64,000 nt of DNA from CAWAYH01 sp963786195 (GTDB lineage: Bacteria > Acidobacteriota > Vicinamibacteria > Vicinamibacterales > 2-12-FULL-66-21). A model generated the notes under the pieces. That model was not told where the DNA came from. It saw only the letters and a list, made by a program, of their open reading frames with translations, and did not search any database. Each line of letters starts with the position of its first letter. Positions within the stretch are counted from its first letter, which is position 1. A program made the translations under genes and the position numbers. Shown in pieces: positions 38,754 through 47,012 of this stretch. Location of the stretch: positions 62,001 to 126,000 of the forward strand of contig CAWAYH010000003.1 in assembly GCA_963786195.1 (NCBI GenBank), written 5' to 3'.

Positions 38754-39400
38754 AGGTGACCTCAGCTCCCCGCGGGGGAGTAAAGACGAACACTTTATCG
38801 GCCAATCCGGGGTTTTCCTTGAAATTCGTGAAATGAAACGTCGAACGGCCGCCCTGCTTTTCGCCGACGGTCAGTGACTGGATGCGCAGCGTGTCGCGCG
38901 CCACGACCATCTCGAGCCAGTCGTACTCCGGCTGCGGCTGTTTGGGCTGCAGGTGCAGCGCCCACGTATCGGGCGCGCCTTCCGCGGCGAACGTGACGTC
39001 GAAGTCGCGCGTCAGGTTGCCGCGGCCCACGAGGAACAGCACGCCCGCCGTGACCTTGTCGGCCTGCGGCACAGGGCTGACCAGGACCCGGTTCGCGTCG
39101 GGAAAGTACCTGGTACAGCTGAACGCCGTCCGACACGAACAGTTTCTCGTCGGGCGGTTTGTACGCCCACCGCATCTTGCCGGGCTTCTTGACCTGGAGG
39201 GTGCCGCGTTCCTCGCGCTTGCGTTTCAGGACGCCGCCCTCGTACGAGTGCACGAAGTCGGCGGAGAAGTCGCGGATGGTGTCGTATTTCCGCTGCAGCG
39301 AAGCCGCGACCTCCGGGGCAGGCGGTGCGGCCGGCGTCTGCGCTGCGGCGGCGGCTACGGCGACCAGTGCGAACAGGGCGCACGTGCTGAAGGGTTTCAT
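38731..39400 (-). CDS. lolA: outer-membrane lipoprotein carrier LolA-like (one frame change near 39,090)
   Basis: A periplasmic chaperone that ferries lipoproteins to the outer membrane. Signal peptide (FSTCALFALVAVAAAAAQ), then SLQRKYDTIRDFSADFVH and KKPGKMRWAYKPPDEKLFVSDG, the concave sheet motifs of LolA. After one inserted base near 39,090-39,110 the frame continues PQADKVTAGVLFLVGRGNL to VFVFTPPRGAEVTY. About 222 residues. It precedes and overlaps the secretin gene. Confidence 0.85.
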
Positions 39401-39473
39401 CGGGTTCCGGGCCGGCAGGCGCAGGTAGGGTCATGTTACCACCGCAGCGGGCCCTGATCCTGCCCTCAGCCCG

Positions 39474-40705
39474 TCAGCGACGCTTGGCATCAATGAACGC
39501 GCGAAGTTCGGCGATCGGCCGCGCATTCAGGACCTGACGCGCCTCGACCCAGCCTCGGCGGGCCGTGCCCACGCCCAGGTCCATGTAGCGTTCCAGCTGC
39601 GTCGCGCGGTGACAGTCGCTGTCGATCACCAGGGTGACTCCCGCCGCCGCCGCGGCGCGGGCGTGCTCGCCGTCCAGATCCAGGTGGCTCGCCGCGCCGT
39701 CGACCTCCAGCGCGGTTCCGGTGTCCGCAGCGGCTTGGTACAGCGCATCGAAATCCAGATCGTAACCATCGTACCGTCCCACCAGTCGGTTGGCGGGATG
39801 CGTCACGATCGTGACGAGCGGATGGCGCATGGCCTCCACGCAGCGCTTTGTCAGACGTGCGGCGTCATGACCGGCGTCATCGTGCAGCGAGGCGAGAACG
39901 ATGTCGAACTGCTCCAGGATGCGATCCGGGAAATCCAGTCGGCCGTCCGCGAGGATGTCCACCTCGACGCCGTGCAGGATCGCCATGTCGCGAAAACGCT
40001 CCTGCAGCCTGTCGAGCTCCTCCCGCTGGCGCGGCACCTCCCGAGCCTTCAACGTACGACCCGCCGCCGCGCCCTGTGAATGATCGGTGATCGCGATGTA
40101 CTCGGTACCGGAGCGCGTGGCAGGCTTCGACCATTTCCGCGATCGTGTCCCGCCCGTCGCTGTAGGTCGTGTGCATGTGAAGGTCGCCACGCACGTCACG
40201 AAGGTCGACGAGGGACGGCAGACGGCCTGAGGCAGCAGCTTCGATCTCTCCGGTTGCCTGCCGCAGCTCCGGTGGAATGAACGCCAGGCCGGCCTTGCGA
40301 TACAGATCTTCTTCGCGTGCGTGCGCCGTCCACTCGACCCCACTTCGTTCCAGCGCCCGCAGATGTGCTTCCGAACCGGTGGCCACACACAATGAGGTTC
40401 CGTACCTCGTCCGGATGCGTCACACCGATCTCGAGGTCTCCGAGATGATGAGCGACGACGGCGTGGCGAGGGCCGCGCGCGACGAGAACGAGCCCGCTCG
40501 GCAGCACGTCGAGACCGTTGAGTGCGGACGCCGGATCATCGGCTTCCCCGACCAGGAGAACCTGCGAGACCAGCGGCTCATAGCGACGCACGTCGCCGGC
40601 CGGCGTCAGCGATCGAATCGTCGGGCACGCCTCTGCGATCGAGGGAACCGTCGCGTCGAGCACGTCCCACGCACGACCCAGACTGATGCGGCGTGGTGCT
40701 GTCAC
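39474..40705 (-). CDS. PolX-like protein with eroded polymerase centre and intact PHP domain (two frame changes)
   Basis: A second PolX relative, about 410 residues, without the N-terminal HhH domain. The part matching the palm reads AGDVRRYEPLVSQVLLVGEA where polX has GSLRRGCETCGDLDILAAG, so both metal-binding Asp residues are gone. The later fold is retained (FGSEAHLRALERSG ... GLAFIPPELRQATGEIEAA). The PHP domain looks complete: GDLHMHTTYSDGRDTIAEMV, YIAITDHSQ, HGVEVDILADG and VIDSDCH. It is therefore predicted to be a phosphoesterase only. Single inserted bases near 40,390 and 40,130 interrupt it. The start overlaps the rhodanese stop (ATGA). Confidence 0.75.
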
Positions 40706-41079
40706 CCTTTGAGTGAGCCCGGTGCCGGGGGAACCGCCGCCTGTGGGGCGGGTTTGCTGTCGGTGGGGAGCTTCGCTGTCATCCAGTCCGCGATACCGCC
40801 GGCAAGCGCAGAGGCGCGGTATCCGAGCCGGATTAGTTCGTGGGTGACCCGCGCGCTGACAAGCTCTTCCGGATCGGAATCGAAGAGGACGATGTCGCGG
40901 TCGCGGGGGAGGCGACTGGCGTCGAGTCCGCCGGGCGCCATGCGGACTGCGCCGGGCAGAGTCACGGTGCTGTGTTCGTAGGGATACTTGAGCCGGACGT
41001 CGAGGATCAAAGGTCGCTGATCGGCGGGGCCGTCGAGCCGCTGTTTGAGCTCTTCCTTGCTGATCCGCGGGACAGCCAT
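40702..41079 (-). CDS. rhodanese-fold protein lacking the catalytic cysteine
   Basis: 125 residues. ISKEELKQRLDG ... LILDVRLKYPYEHSTVTLPGAV and ALAGGIADWM are typical rhodanese strands. The active-site loop, normally V-x-Y-C, reads IVLFDSDPEELVSARVTHEL with no Cys, so sulfur transfer is unlikely and a binding or regulatory role is more plausible. ATG 41079 starts the domain directly; TATCCT lies 7 nt before it. It is translationally coupled to the PolX-like gene. Confidence 0.8.
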   Translation of the reverse strand: MAVPRISKEELKQRLDGPADQRPLILDVRLKYPYEHSTVTLPGAVRMAPGGLDASRLPRDRDIVLFDSDPEELVSARVTHELIRLGYRASALAGGIADWMTAKLPTDSKPAPQAAVPPAPGSLKG

Positions 41080-41086
41080 GGGCTGC

Positions 41087-41092
41087 AGGATA
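41087..41092 (-). promoter_or_regulatory. -10 element before the rhodanese gene
   Basis: On the minus strand TATCCT (TAnnnT pattern) is followed by seven bases and the ATG at 41079. This is the same geometry as at nagZ and pfkA. There is no clear -35 or ribosome site. Confidence 0.4.
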
Positions 41093-41141
41093 TTCTCCAC
41101 AGCCCTCGCGCGCGGTGTCAACCAGCGGCTGAGGCTCGGAC

Positions 41142-41291
41142 TCAGGCGCCGGGGGTGTGAGACGCCTTGCCGTTGACGACCCATCCTATCGAGCGGCGGC
41201 CGCAGATGAGGCATCGGAGAAAAATCGAGCCACTCTCGCAGCTGACGCAGTAGTCATGGCCGGTCACGTAGCAGCAGATCCAGTTCCACAT
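41142..41291 (-). CDS. 49-residue zinc-ribbon micro-protein
   Basis: A short minus-strand frame starting at ATG 41291 with AAGGTG 4 nt upstream, and TTGACA further up. The protein has Cys6-Cys7, then a Cys15-x2-Cys18 and Cys27-x2-Cys30 pair (YCVSCESGSIFLRCLICGRR), a convincing zinc ribbon. It lies alone in the spacer between the rhodanese and the pseudokinase. The remaining spacer (41292-41472) is AT-richer than its surroundings and shows nothing else I can support. Confidence 0.45.
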   Translation of the reverse strand: MWNWICCYVTGHDYCVSCESGSIFLRCLICGRRSIGWVVNGKASHTPGA

Positions 41292-41472
41292 GATGCACCT
41301 TATTTAGTTGTGTCAATTCGCTGCTTGGCAAGTGCAGTGCCAGCGGCTACGAAAAAACTGCTAACGAAATTCGGGCGAAAAACCCAAGAAGAGCGTGAGT
41401 GATTTGAAGAGGATGAGGTCGGTCGATGCTTCGAATTTGGCCGCGCTCTTACGAATATGAAACGCGCCACAG

Positions 41473-44466
41473 CTACCGCGTGAAATCCACGGTGGCCGCG
41501 GCGGGTGCGTTCGCGCGGATCGTCGCGGTGACCCGCCGCTCGCCATGCTGCGGGTGTTTGAAGATGAACTCACGAAGCCCCAGCGGGACCTGGGCGTTGG
41601 CCAGCGGCGTTTCCCCGAGCTTCTGGCCGTCCAGCCACACCTCGGCCCAGGGCACGGCGTTCAGGTTGACCGGCCCCTTCGGCTCGAGCGTCACCGTCGA
41701 CACCTCGCCCGGTGAGATATTGACGACCTGCGTAGTGGAATAGGCCAGATCGCGGTTGCTGAACGTCAGCTCGTGCCGGCCAGGGGGCAGCATCAGCCTG
41801 TTCTGCTCGGTGTTTCCGATGCTCTGGCCGGACTCTGCGATGTCCAGGATGATCGGTGCGAACACGGCCACCCAGCCCGAGAAGACGGGGATGTCCATCC
41901 GCAGCGTCTTGCCTGCCACAGCCCTGACGCTGTGCATGACCTCGCCGCCGGACGTCATGAACGACAGCACGTGCTTGCCCGGCGTCACGTCCAGATTGAG
42001 CGGTGTCTGCCCAACCAGCCGGCGGTCGAGCAGGACCTTGATGCCAGCGGGCTGGGTCTGGATAACCAGCCTCGCCTTGTCCGCGGCGAGCGGCACTTCC
42101 TTCTCGGGCGCGGGCGCCGGCGCCGCGGAGCCGGAGCGGGCGTTGTCGCGGCAGGCGCGCCCGGTTCTCCTGCGACAGCCTGACGGCCGGGGAGATACGC
42201 CCGGCCAATGACAGTAGCCACCAGGACGAGGCCGATAGCCGCGCCCGCCAGCTTCCAGGGAAACCCACGGGGTTCTTCGACCTCCAGCAGCGTGCCCCGA
42301 TAGATGGGGGGATTCACGGGCTCCTGTTGGCTGGGCGCGGGTCCGCCGAGGGTCTTCTTGGTCTGAGGCGTAAAGCCGGCTGGCGGCTCCGACTTCAGCT
42401 TGAGCACAGGCGCCGGTTGGCTGACCGGTTGAATCACCGGCTGTGAGGCTGGCGTGACCTGCGGCCGCGCGGGTGTCCGTTTCGGCGGCGGCGGCGCCCC
42501 ATACGCCGGCATCGGAATCGACGGCGGCGGCACATACACTGACCCGCCCGGTGCCGTCGGCGCGAACGACGGCAACTGAGGTGTGGGTGGCGCGGCCACT
42601 ACCGGCGGTGCCGGTGGCACCGGCGCCGGTGGCATTGGCATCGGACGCTCCGGTACGGGGACCGGAGGGTCGAACGCCGCGGCCCGATTTGGCGAAATCA
42701 ACCAGCCGCTCGGTGACGCCTGCGGTGCAGGTTCCTTGGCAACCGGCGGCGGCGGTGCGGGTTTTGGCGGCGGCGTTGCCGTCGAGCGCAGCTTGTCCTT
42801 TCGTGCGCGCGCGGATTTTTGGAGCTGGCGCTTCCGGCGGCGCGAGGACCCGCTGTCGTCGTCGACGTGCGATTCCTGGACTGGTGCTGGTGAATCGGCC
42901 ACCGGGAACGTCGCAGGTGCGACAGGTTCGGACGTCGCCGCTGCCATCACCGGTTCCACCAGCATGACCGGCGCGGGCGCCTCGATCGGTGCCGGAGGCG
43001 GTGGCACGGGCTCCTCGGCGACGGCGCGGCGTGTAGGCCGGAGCGTTCACGGGCTCGGGCGCGTATGTCTCCGGCAGGAGAGGCTCGGCCGCGATAAACG
43101 GCGGTTCTTCTACGGCCGGTGGTGCGTCGAGTTCGCGGTAGGGTTCCGCTTCAGGCTCTGATGGAGGCAGCTCCGACGTCGATTCGGATTCGACGAGATC
43201 CATCGCTGACAGGTCGTACACGTGCTCGGGTTCGAAGTCCCGGCCCGCGTCGAGACCGTCGAGCGAAATCTCCATCGCGTCGTCATCTTCGTCATCGAGG
43301 TCCTCATCGACGGCCCGGTAGGCTTCTGCCGAAGGCGCTGCCGGCTCGATGGTCTCCGCTTCCGCGATCGATTCCTCTTCCACGATCGGCGCGGACCTGG
43401 AGCTCTCGTGCGAAACGCGATCGAGGAAGTCATCCAGGACTTTCATCGAAGCGATGCCGCGGCTCTGCGTCGGTGCGGCGGCGCGTTCCTCGCGTGGCGG
43501 TTCTTCAGCGCTTTCCTCGTCGTCGTACTGGTCGTCTTGCTCGACGTCGGCATCTGCGTCGCGCGCGGTTGCGCCGGCCGTGTCGACCTGCTGGACGAAA
43601 TCGATCAGCGCCTGACGGCAGACGTCCAGACCGATTTCACGGCGCACCAGCTGTCTGACATCGACGACTGCCTCGTCGGCGGTCGTGTAGGGCCGGCGTC
43701 CCGGCAGCGGAAGCGAGCGCTGCAGGATGCGCTGGAGGCCGCCGGCAAAGCCCATGCTCCCGCGAATCTGCGCGACTTCGACCACCTCCATCAGCAGGGA
43801 CGGCAGCGAGTCCGGATACTCGTCGGGAAACAGCGGTCGTCCGAGCACGAGCATGATTGCGCTGAGCGCGACCTGCGCGATGTCGGCCGTCGCGTCCAGC
43901 TGTACCGGACCTGTTCCTGGCGGCGCGGCCACGCCGAAGTCGTTCCACAGACGCATGCGCGACAGACCGAGACGCTGCACCGTCTCGCCGAACGCCGCGT
44001 CCAGAAAAACGACCTGGCCGGCGGGCGTCAAGACCGTGCGCGCGGGATCGATCACGCCGTGTGTGATCCCGCTGATCATGTGAAGCGTCGACAGCGCGGG
44101 CAGGCTCTCGAGCACATAGCCGAGCGCCACGTCGACGCCGGCGACCAGTGCTTCGTCGTGCGAGGCGTCGAGCAGGTCGGCCAGCCGGCTGCCGGCGACG
44201 AATTCGGAGAGCACCGTCAGCTCGCCGGTCTGGGCGTCTCGTTCGATTCTGTACGGACGGGCGAACCGCTCGTCCTCGAGCGACGCGAGATGGTCGACGC
44301 GCTCCCGCAGCGCCTGCTCGAACACAGCCAGTTCCGGCCGCAGGATCAGGCGCTCGAGCATCTCGCCCGTTTCGCGGTCGAACGCGATGGTTCGCCGTCC
44401 CAGGCCGTCAACGTAGCCGGACGAGGAAACTGATGACGACGAATGATCGGTCAAGGGGGCGGACAT
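41473..44466 (-). CDS. membrane pseudokinase with PEGA repeats (frame changes near 43,025 and 42,130)
   Basis: About 1,000 residues. Residues 1-290 follow a protein-kinase-like fold (ERFARPYRIERDAQTGELTVL, then ITHGVIDPARTVLTPAGQVVFLDAAFG). HRDxKPxN is replaced by HGVIDPAR and DFG by DAA, so it should not phosphorylate. A long acidic then proline-rich linker leads to one membrane helix (AGAAIGLVLVATVIGRAYL). Outside it, two PEGA-type beta domains follow (VIQTQPAGIKVLLDRRLVGQ and LNAVPWAEVWLDGQKLGE). This order mirrors PknB-like kinase-PEGA proteins. The frame leaves and returns through small indels in the linker, so the ends match one frame. Function is probably scaffolding or sensing. Confidence 0.75.
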   Translation of the reverse strand: MSAPLTDHSSSSVSSSGYVDGLGRRTIAFDRETGEMLERLILRPELAVFEQALRERVDHLASLEDERFARPYRIERDAQTGELTVLSEFVAGSRLADLLDASHDEALVAGVDVALGYVLESLPALSTLHMISGITHGVIDPARTVLTPAGQVVFLDAAFGETVQRLGLSRMRLWNDFGVAAPPGTGPVQLDATADIAQVALSAIMLVLGRPLFPDEYPDSLPSLLMEVVEVAQIRGSMGFAGGLQRILQRSLPLPGRRPYTTADEAVVDVRQLVRREIGLDVCRQALIDFVQQVDTAGATARDADADVEQDDQYDDEESAEEPPREERAAAPTQSRGIASMKVLDDFLDRVSHESSRSAPIVEEESIAEAETIEPAAPSAEAYRAVDEDLDDEDDDAMEISLDGLDAGRDFEPEHVYDLSAMDLVESESTSELPPSEPEAEPYRELDAPPAVEEPPFIAAEPLLPETYAPEPVNAPAYTPRRRRGARATASGTDRGARAGHAGGTGDGSGDVRTCRTCDVPGGRFTSTSPGIARRRRQRVLAPPEAPAPKIRARTKGQAALDGNAAAKTRTAAAGCQGTCTAGVTERLVDFAKSGRGVRPSGPRTGASDANATGAGATGTAGSGRATHTSVAVVRADGTGRVSVCAAAVDSDAGVWGAAAAETDTRAAAGHASLTAGDSTGQPTGACAQAEVGAASRLYASDQEDPRRTRAQPTGARESPHLSGHAAGGRRTPWVSLEAGGRGYRPRPGGYCHWPGVSPRPSGCRRRTGRACRDNARSGSAAPAPAPEKEVPLAADKARLVIQTQPAGIKVLLDRRLVGQTPLNLDVTPGKHVLSFMTSGGEVMHSVRAVAGKTLRMDIPVFSGWVAVFAPIILDIAESGQSIGNTEQNRLMLPPGRHELTFSNRDLAYSTTQVVNISPGEVSTVTLEPKGPVNLNAVPWAEVWLDGQKLGETPLANAQVPLGLREFIFKHPQHGERRVTATIRANAPAAATVDFTR

Positions 44467-44734
44467 TGCAGGAACCCGAACGACTTTGCAACGCGCACAC
44501 CATCAGGCCAATTGCATGCCGTCTCGATTAACGCGTTGATTCCAGAGCTGTTGCACCAGGATTCGCCCCTGGTCGGAGGGGCGAAGAGAGCGCACACTGA
44601 CCGAATCGTAAACGTCGATCCAAAACCTGTAATCGGGCATATCCTGCAGGCAACGCTCGGGGAGGGTCCGGCGTCTTATGGCGGGGGATTCGCGTCCGTC
44701 GTGGACGGGGAAGCGAGTGAAAGGAATTCATCCG

Positions 44735-45214
44735 ATGATGAAGAAAGCGTTGGCGATCGCGGGGCTGATGGCTCTTGTTGCCGGCCCGGCGTGGGCCCAG
44801 GCCAAGCCGAACTTCTCGGGCACGTGGGTGCTGGATCTGTCGAAGAGCGACTTCGGTCAGATGCCACTCCCGGATTCCATCGTCAGCGTGATCGAGCACA
44901 AGGAGCCAAAGGTCAAGGTCACGACCACGCAGAAGGGGCAGGGCGGCGAGATCACCAACGAGCGCCAGCTCACGACCGACGGCAAGGAGAACATGAACAA
45001 GTTCCGGACGCAGCTTGGCCTGCAGGACGTCAAGTCGACCACGAAGTGGAACGGCCGGACGCTGACGACATCGTTCACGTTCGAAGCTCAAGGTACGGTG
45101 AGCGTCACGGATAACTGGGATGTGTCCGCGGACGGCAAGGTCCTGACCATCACGCGCGATCTCACGATGGCACAGGGTCCCCTCAAGCAGAAGCTCGTTT
45201 TCACCAAGCAGTAG
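44735..45214 (+). CDS. secreted protein of unknown function
   Basis: 159 residues with a clear signal peptide (KKALAIAGLMALVAGPAWAQ, cleavage after AQA). A beta-rich mature part follows (NFSGTWVLDLSKSDFGQMP ... TDGKENMNKFRT ... WNGRTLTTSFTFEAQG). The FSGTWxLDxxKSDFG start is seen in many short exported Acidobacteriota-type proteins with a lipocalin-like outlook. The start is ATG 44735 or 44738, with AAAGGA 9-12 nt upstream. In the 268-bp divergent spacer 44467-44734 I see no further feature. Confidence 0.7.
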   Translation: MMKKALAIAGLMALVAGPAWAQAKPNFSGTWVLDLSKSDFGQMPLPDSIVSVIEHKEPKVKVTTTQKGQGGEITNERQLTTDGKENMNKFRTQLGLQDVKSTTKWNGRTLTTSFTFEAQGTVSVTDNWDVSADGKVLTITRDLTMAQGPLKQKLVFTKQ

Positions 45215-45319
45215 CGGCCTTTCCTCCTCTCGGAGGGCGCCACGTGGTACAATTGCTGTTCGGGTCGAGCGGCGGCGAACGCGCCGTGCGCCGGCCCGTC
45301 AGTTCTTCAGCAGACGAGT

Positions 45320-45395
45320 GGGCGGCTAGCTCAGTTGGGAGAGCGCCGCGTTCGCAACGCGGAGGTCGGGAGTTCGAGCCTCCTGCCGTCCACCA
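45320..45395 (+). tRNA. tRNA-Ala (anticodon CGC), CCA encoded; integration target
   Basis: A full cloverleaf: acceptor GGGCGGC/GCCGTCC, D-arm GCTC..GAGC, anticodon stem CCGCG/CGCGG around loop TTCGCAA (anticodon CGC, reading GCG) and T-arm with TTCGAGC. CCA is encoded at 45393-45395. TACAAT at 45248-45253 may be its -10. Its 3' 48 bases are the left attachment core of the mobile element. Confidence 0.95.
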
Positions 45396-46539
45396 ACACT
45401 TCTTTCGATCCTGTTTGTTCGCGGTTCCGTGCCCAGTTTCTGCCCATCGAGTCCGGGAACTCTCCAGGGCGTCCACTCTTCCGGGCCGTCGGTGGGGTGC
45501 GTGTAGCGCTCCAGCATGCGCGCCGACTGATGGCCGGAGAGCGCCATCACCGTGAAGTCATCGATGCCCGCTGGCAATCATCCGGCTCAGCGCCGTATGC
45601 CGGAGCGTGTGCAGGCTGACATCCCCGGTCAGGATGCCGGCCCGCCCCAGCGCCCGCTTGAACACGTGCGCCACGCCGTTGACGGTGTAGGCTGCGTGCG
45701 TCCGTGGGTTCGTGAACAGCCAGGGCGAACTCGTCCGAACGCACGCCTTCAGCACCGCATCGATCGCCGGGCTGCGGGGTAGCCGGCGCGATCGGCCGTT
45801 CTTCGTCTCGAGCAGCAGCAGTTCCGTGTCGGACACGTGCTCCGACCGCAGCGCCAGGAGTTCCCCGATCCGCGCGCCCGGTGATGAGCGCCAGGCGGAC
45901 GATGCGCCCGAGTTTCTTCGGACACGCGGCCAGCAGCGCCTGCTGCTCGGCCTCCGTGAGAATCCGCGTGCGCCGGTTGTCCACCTTCAACCGCTTGACC
46001 GATCGCATCGGATGGTCCCGGATCTGCTGCCACTCGACGGCTTTGGAGAAGAGCCCGCGCAGCGTGTCGAGCTCCCGGTTCACCGTCCCCGGTTTGATCG
46101 GCTTCGGCGCGCTCGTGTGCTGGTGCCCGCGCCACTTGCCGGCGAGCCGTTCCCGTTTGAACTGCTCGATCCGGTGCGCCGTGATCTCGTGCAGGATGAG
46201 TGAGCCGAACGCGCGACCCAGCACCTTCAGGATCTCCCGATCCCGCGTCACGCTCTTCTTGTGCAGCTCCGCGTGGTCCCGCAGATAGATCGTCGCAAAC
46301 TGCGTGAAGGTCACATCCGGCAGCGCCCGGATCTGCTGCCGGCCGTCGAGGACGCGCGATCGCTCGCGCGCTTCGTAGCTTTTCGCTTTCTGCTTGTTGT
46401 CCGTCTCCGTCGTGTTGCGATAGCGCCGCCGGTTCACCCGAAAGTCATAGAACCAGTGATGCTCGCAACCGGGGGAGTCCGGGCAGTGCAACGGGTGTGC
46501 GGTTGGCAGCGTCGGGCTGCACCATTTTCGCAGACTCAT
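45326..46539 (-). CDS. int: tyrosine-family integrase (two frame changes near 45,885 and 45,565)
   Basis: Site-specific recombinase of the element. ATG 46539 follows AAAGGAGG. The N-terminus has a Cys/His cluster (Cys6, then HCPDSPGCEHHW) and an arm-binding beta sheet. A SAM-like core-binding domain runs from TFTQFATIYLRDHAELHKKS. The catalytic domain has Arg in TGARIGELLAL (after removing one base), HTLRHTALSRMIASG, LSGHQSARMLERYTHP with the nucleophile Tyr. About 403 residues. The last codons (from GGRQEARTPDL) are antisense tRNA sequence; the stop TAG lies inside the tRNA gene. In the excised circle the frame would end two codons past the core. Confidence 0.9.
45348..45397. repeat. attL core, 50-bp direct repeat
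   Basis: From the anticodon stem to two bases past CCA of the tRNA, these 50 bases are identical to 56906-56955. The bases just outside differ on both sides (C versus T before, A versus C after), so the repeat limits are exact. Confidence 0.93.
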
Positions 46540-46553
46540 TCTCCGAACCTCCT

Positions 46554-46976
46554 TTACCGAAACCAAGCACCAGCGATGATCGCCACGACCGAGATCGCGA
46601 TCGCCACGATCGACAGCAGTCTGTCGTTCCTGTATTTCCGCTCGTCGTCACGAAGGGCTGCCAGGACGGATGTCAAGAGCGGGAAATTGACAAGATGTCC
46701 GCCGTCATACTTCATGTAGAACGAGACGCCTCCAGGCGCGCCACCGACACGATTCTTCTCATCGATCGCGTGCTTTTCCTGCAAGTGGTAGTAAAGCCGG
46801 CTAAACACGATGTCGGCATCAACTCTCAGCGCGTTCGCAATAGCCTGCACATCAATCGGCACGAAATTCTTGGCTGGTCGTTGAGCGGTTTTTCCTTTGA
46901 AGTTCACGTACTCATCGTGGTATCGCTCATAAATTTCATCTAGGATCTCGAGGTCAGTCGGTAGAGGTTTTGCCAT
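46554..46976 (-). CDS. small protein with C-terminal membrane anchor
   Basis: About 140 residues. The N-terminal half is helical and resembles a winged-helix-like fold (PIDVQAIANALRVDADIVFSRLYYHLQEK). The C-terminus is one hydrophobic helix (LLSIVAIAISVVAIIAGAWF). ATG 46976 with GAAGGG upstream is chosen over the TTG at 46982. It lies 14 bp before the integrase gene. AT content is visibly higher than in neighbouring genes, a mark of recent acquisition. A membrane-tethered exclusion or regulatory role is possible, not shown. Confidence 0.65.
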   Translation of the reverse strand: MAKPLPTDLEILDEIYERYHDEYVNFKGKTAQRPAKNFVPIDVQAIANALRVDADIVFSRLYYHLQEKHAIDEKNRVGGAPGGVSFYMKYDGGHLVNFPLLTSVLAALRDDERKYRNDRLLSIVAIAISVVAIIAGAWFR

Positions 46977-47012
46977 TTTCAACCCTTCTTTGAAAACCCG
47001 AGATGGGAGTTC

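Noticed and set aside
42473..43161. Gly/Arg-rich plus-strand frames opposite the pseudokinase linker
   Set aside because: They are the complement of the proline-rich linker and have no start context.
45326..45394. Integrase C-terminus GGRQEARTPDLRVANAALSQLS as a conserved domain
   Set aside because: It is the antisense translation of the tRNA gene; similar tails in other proteins would arise from the same cause.
45244..45555. Plus-strand coding frame across the tRNA
   Set aside because: It overlaps the tRNA and the antisense integrase end and has no protein features.
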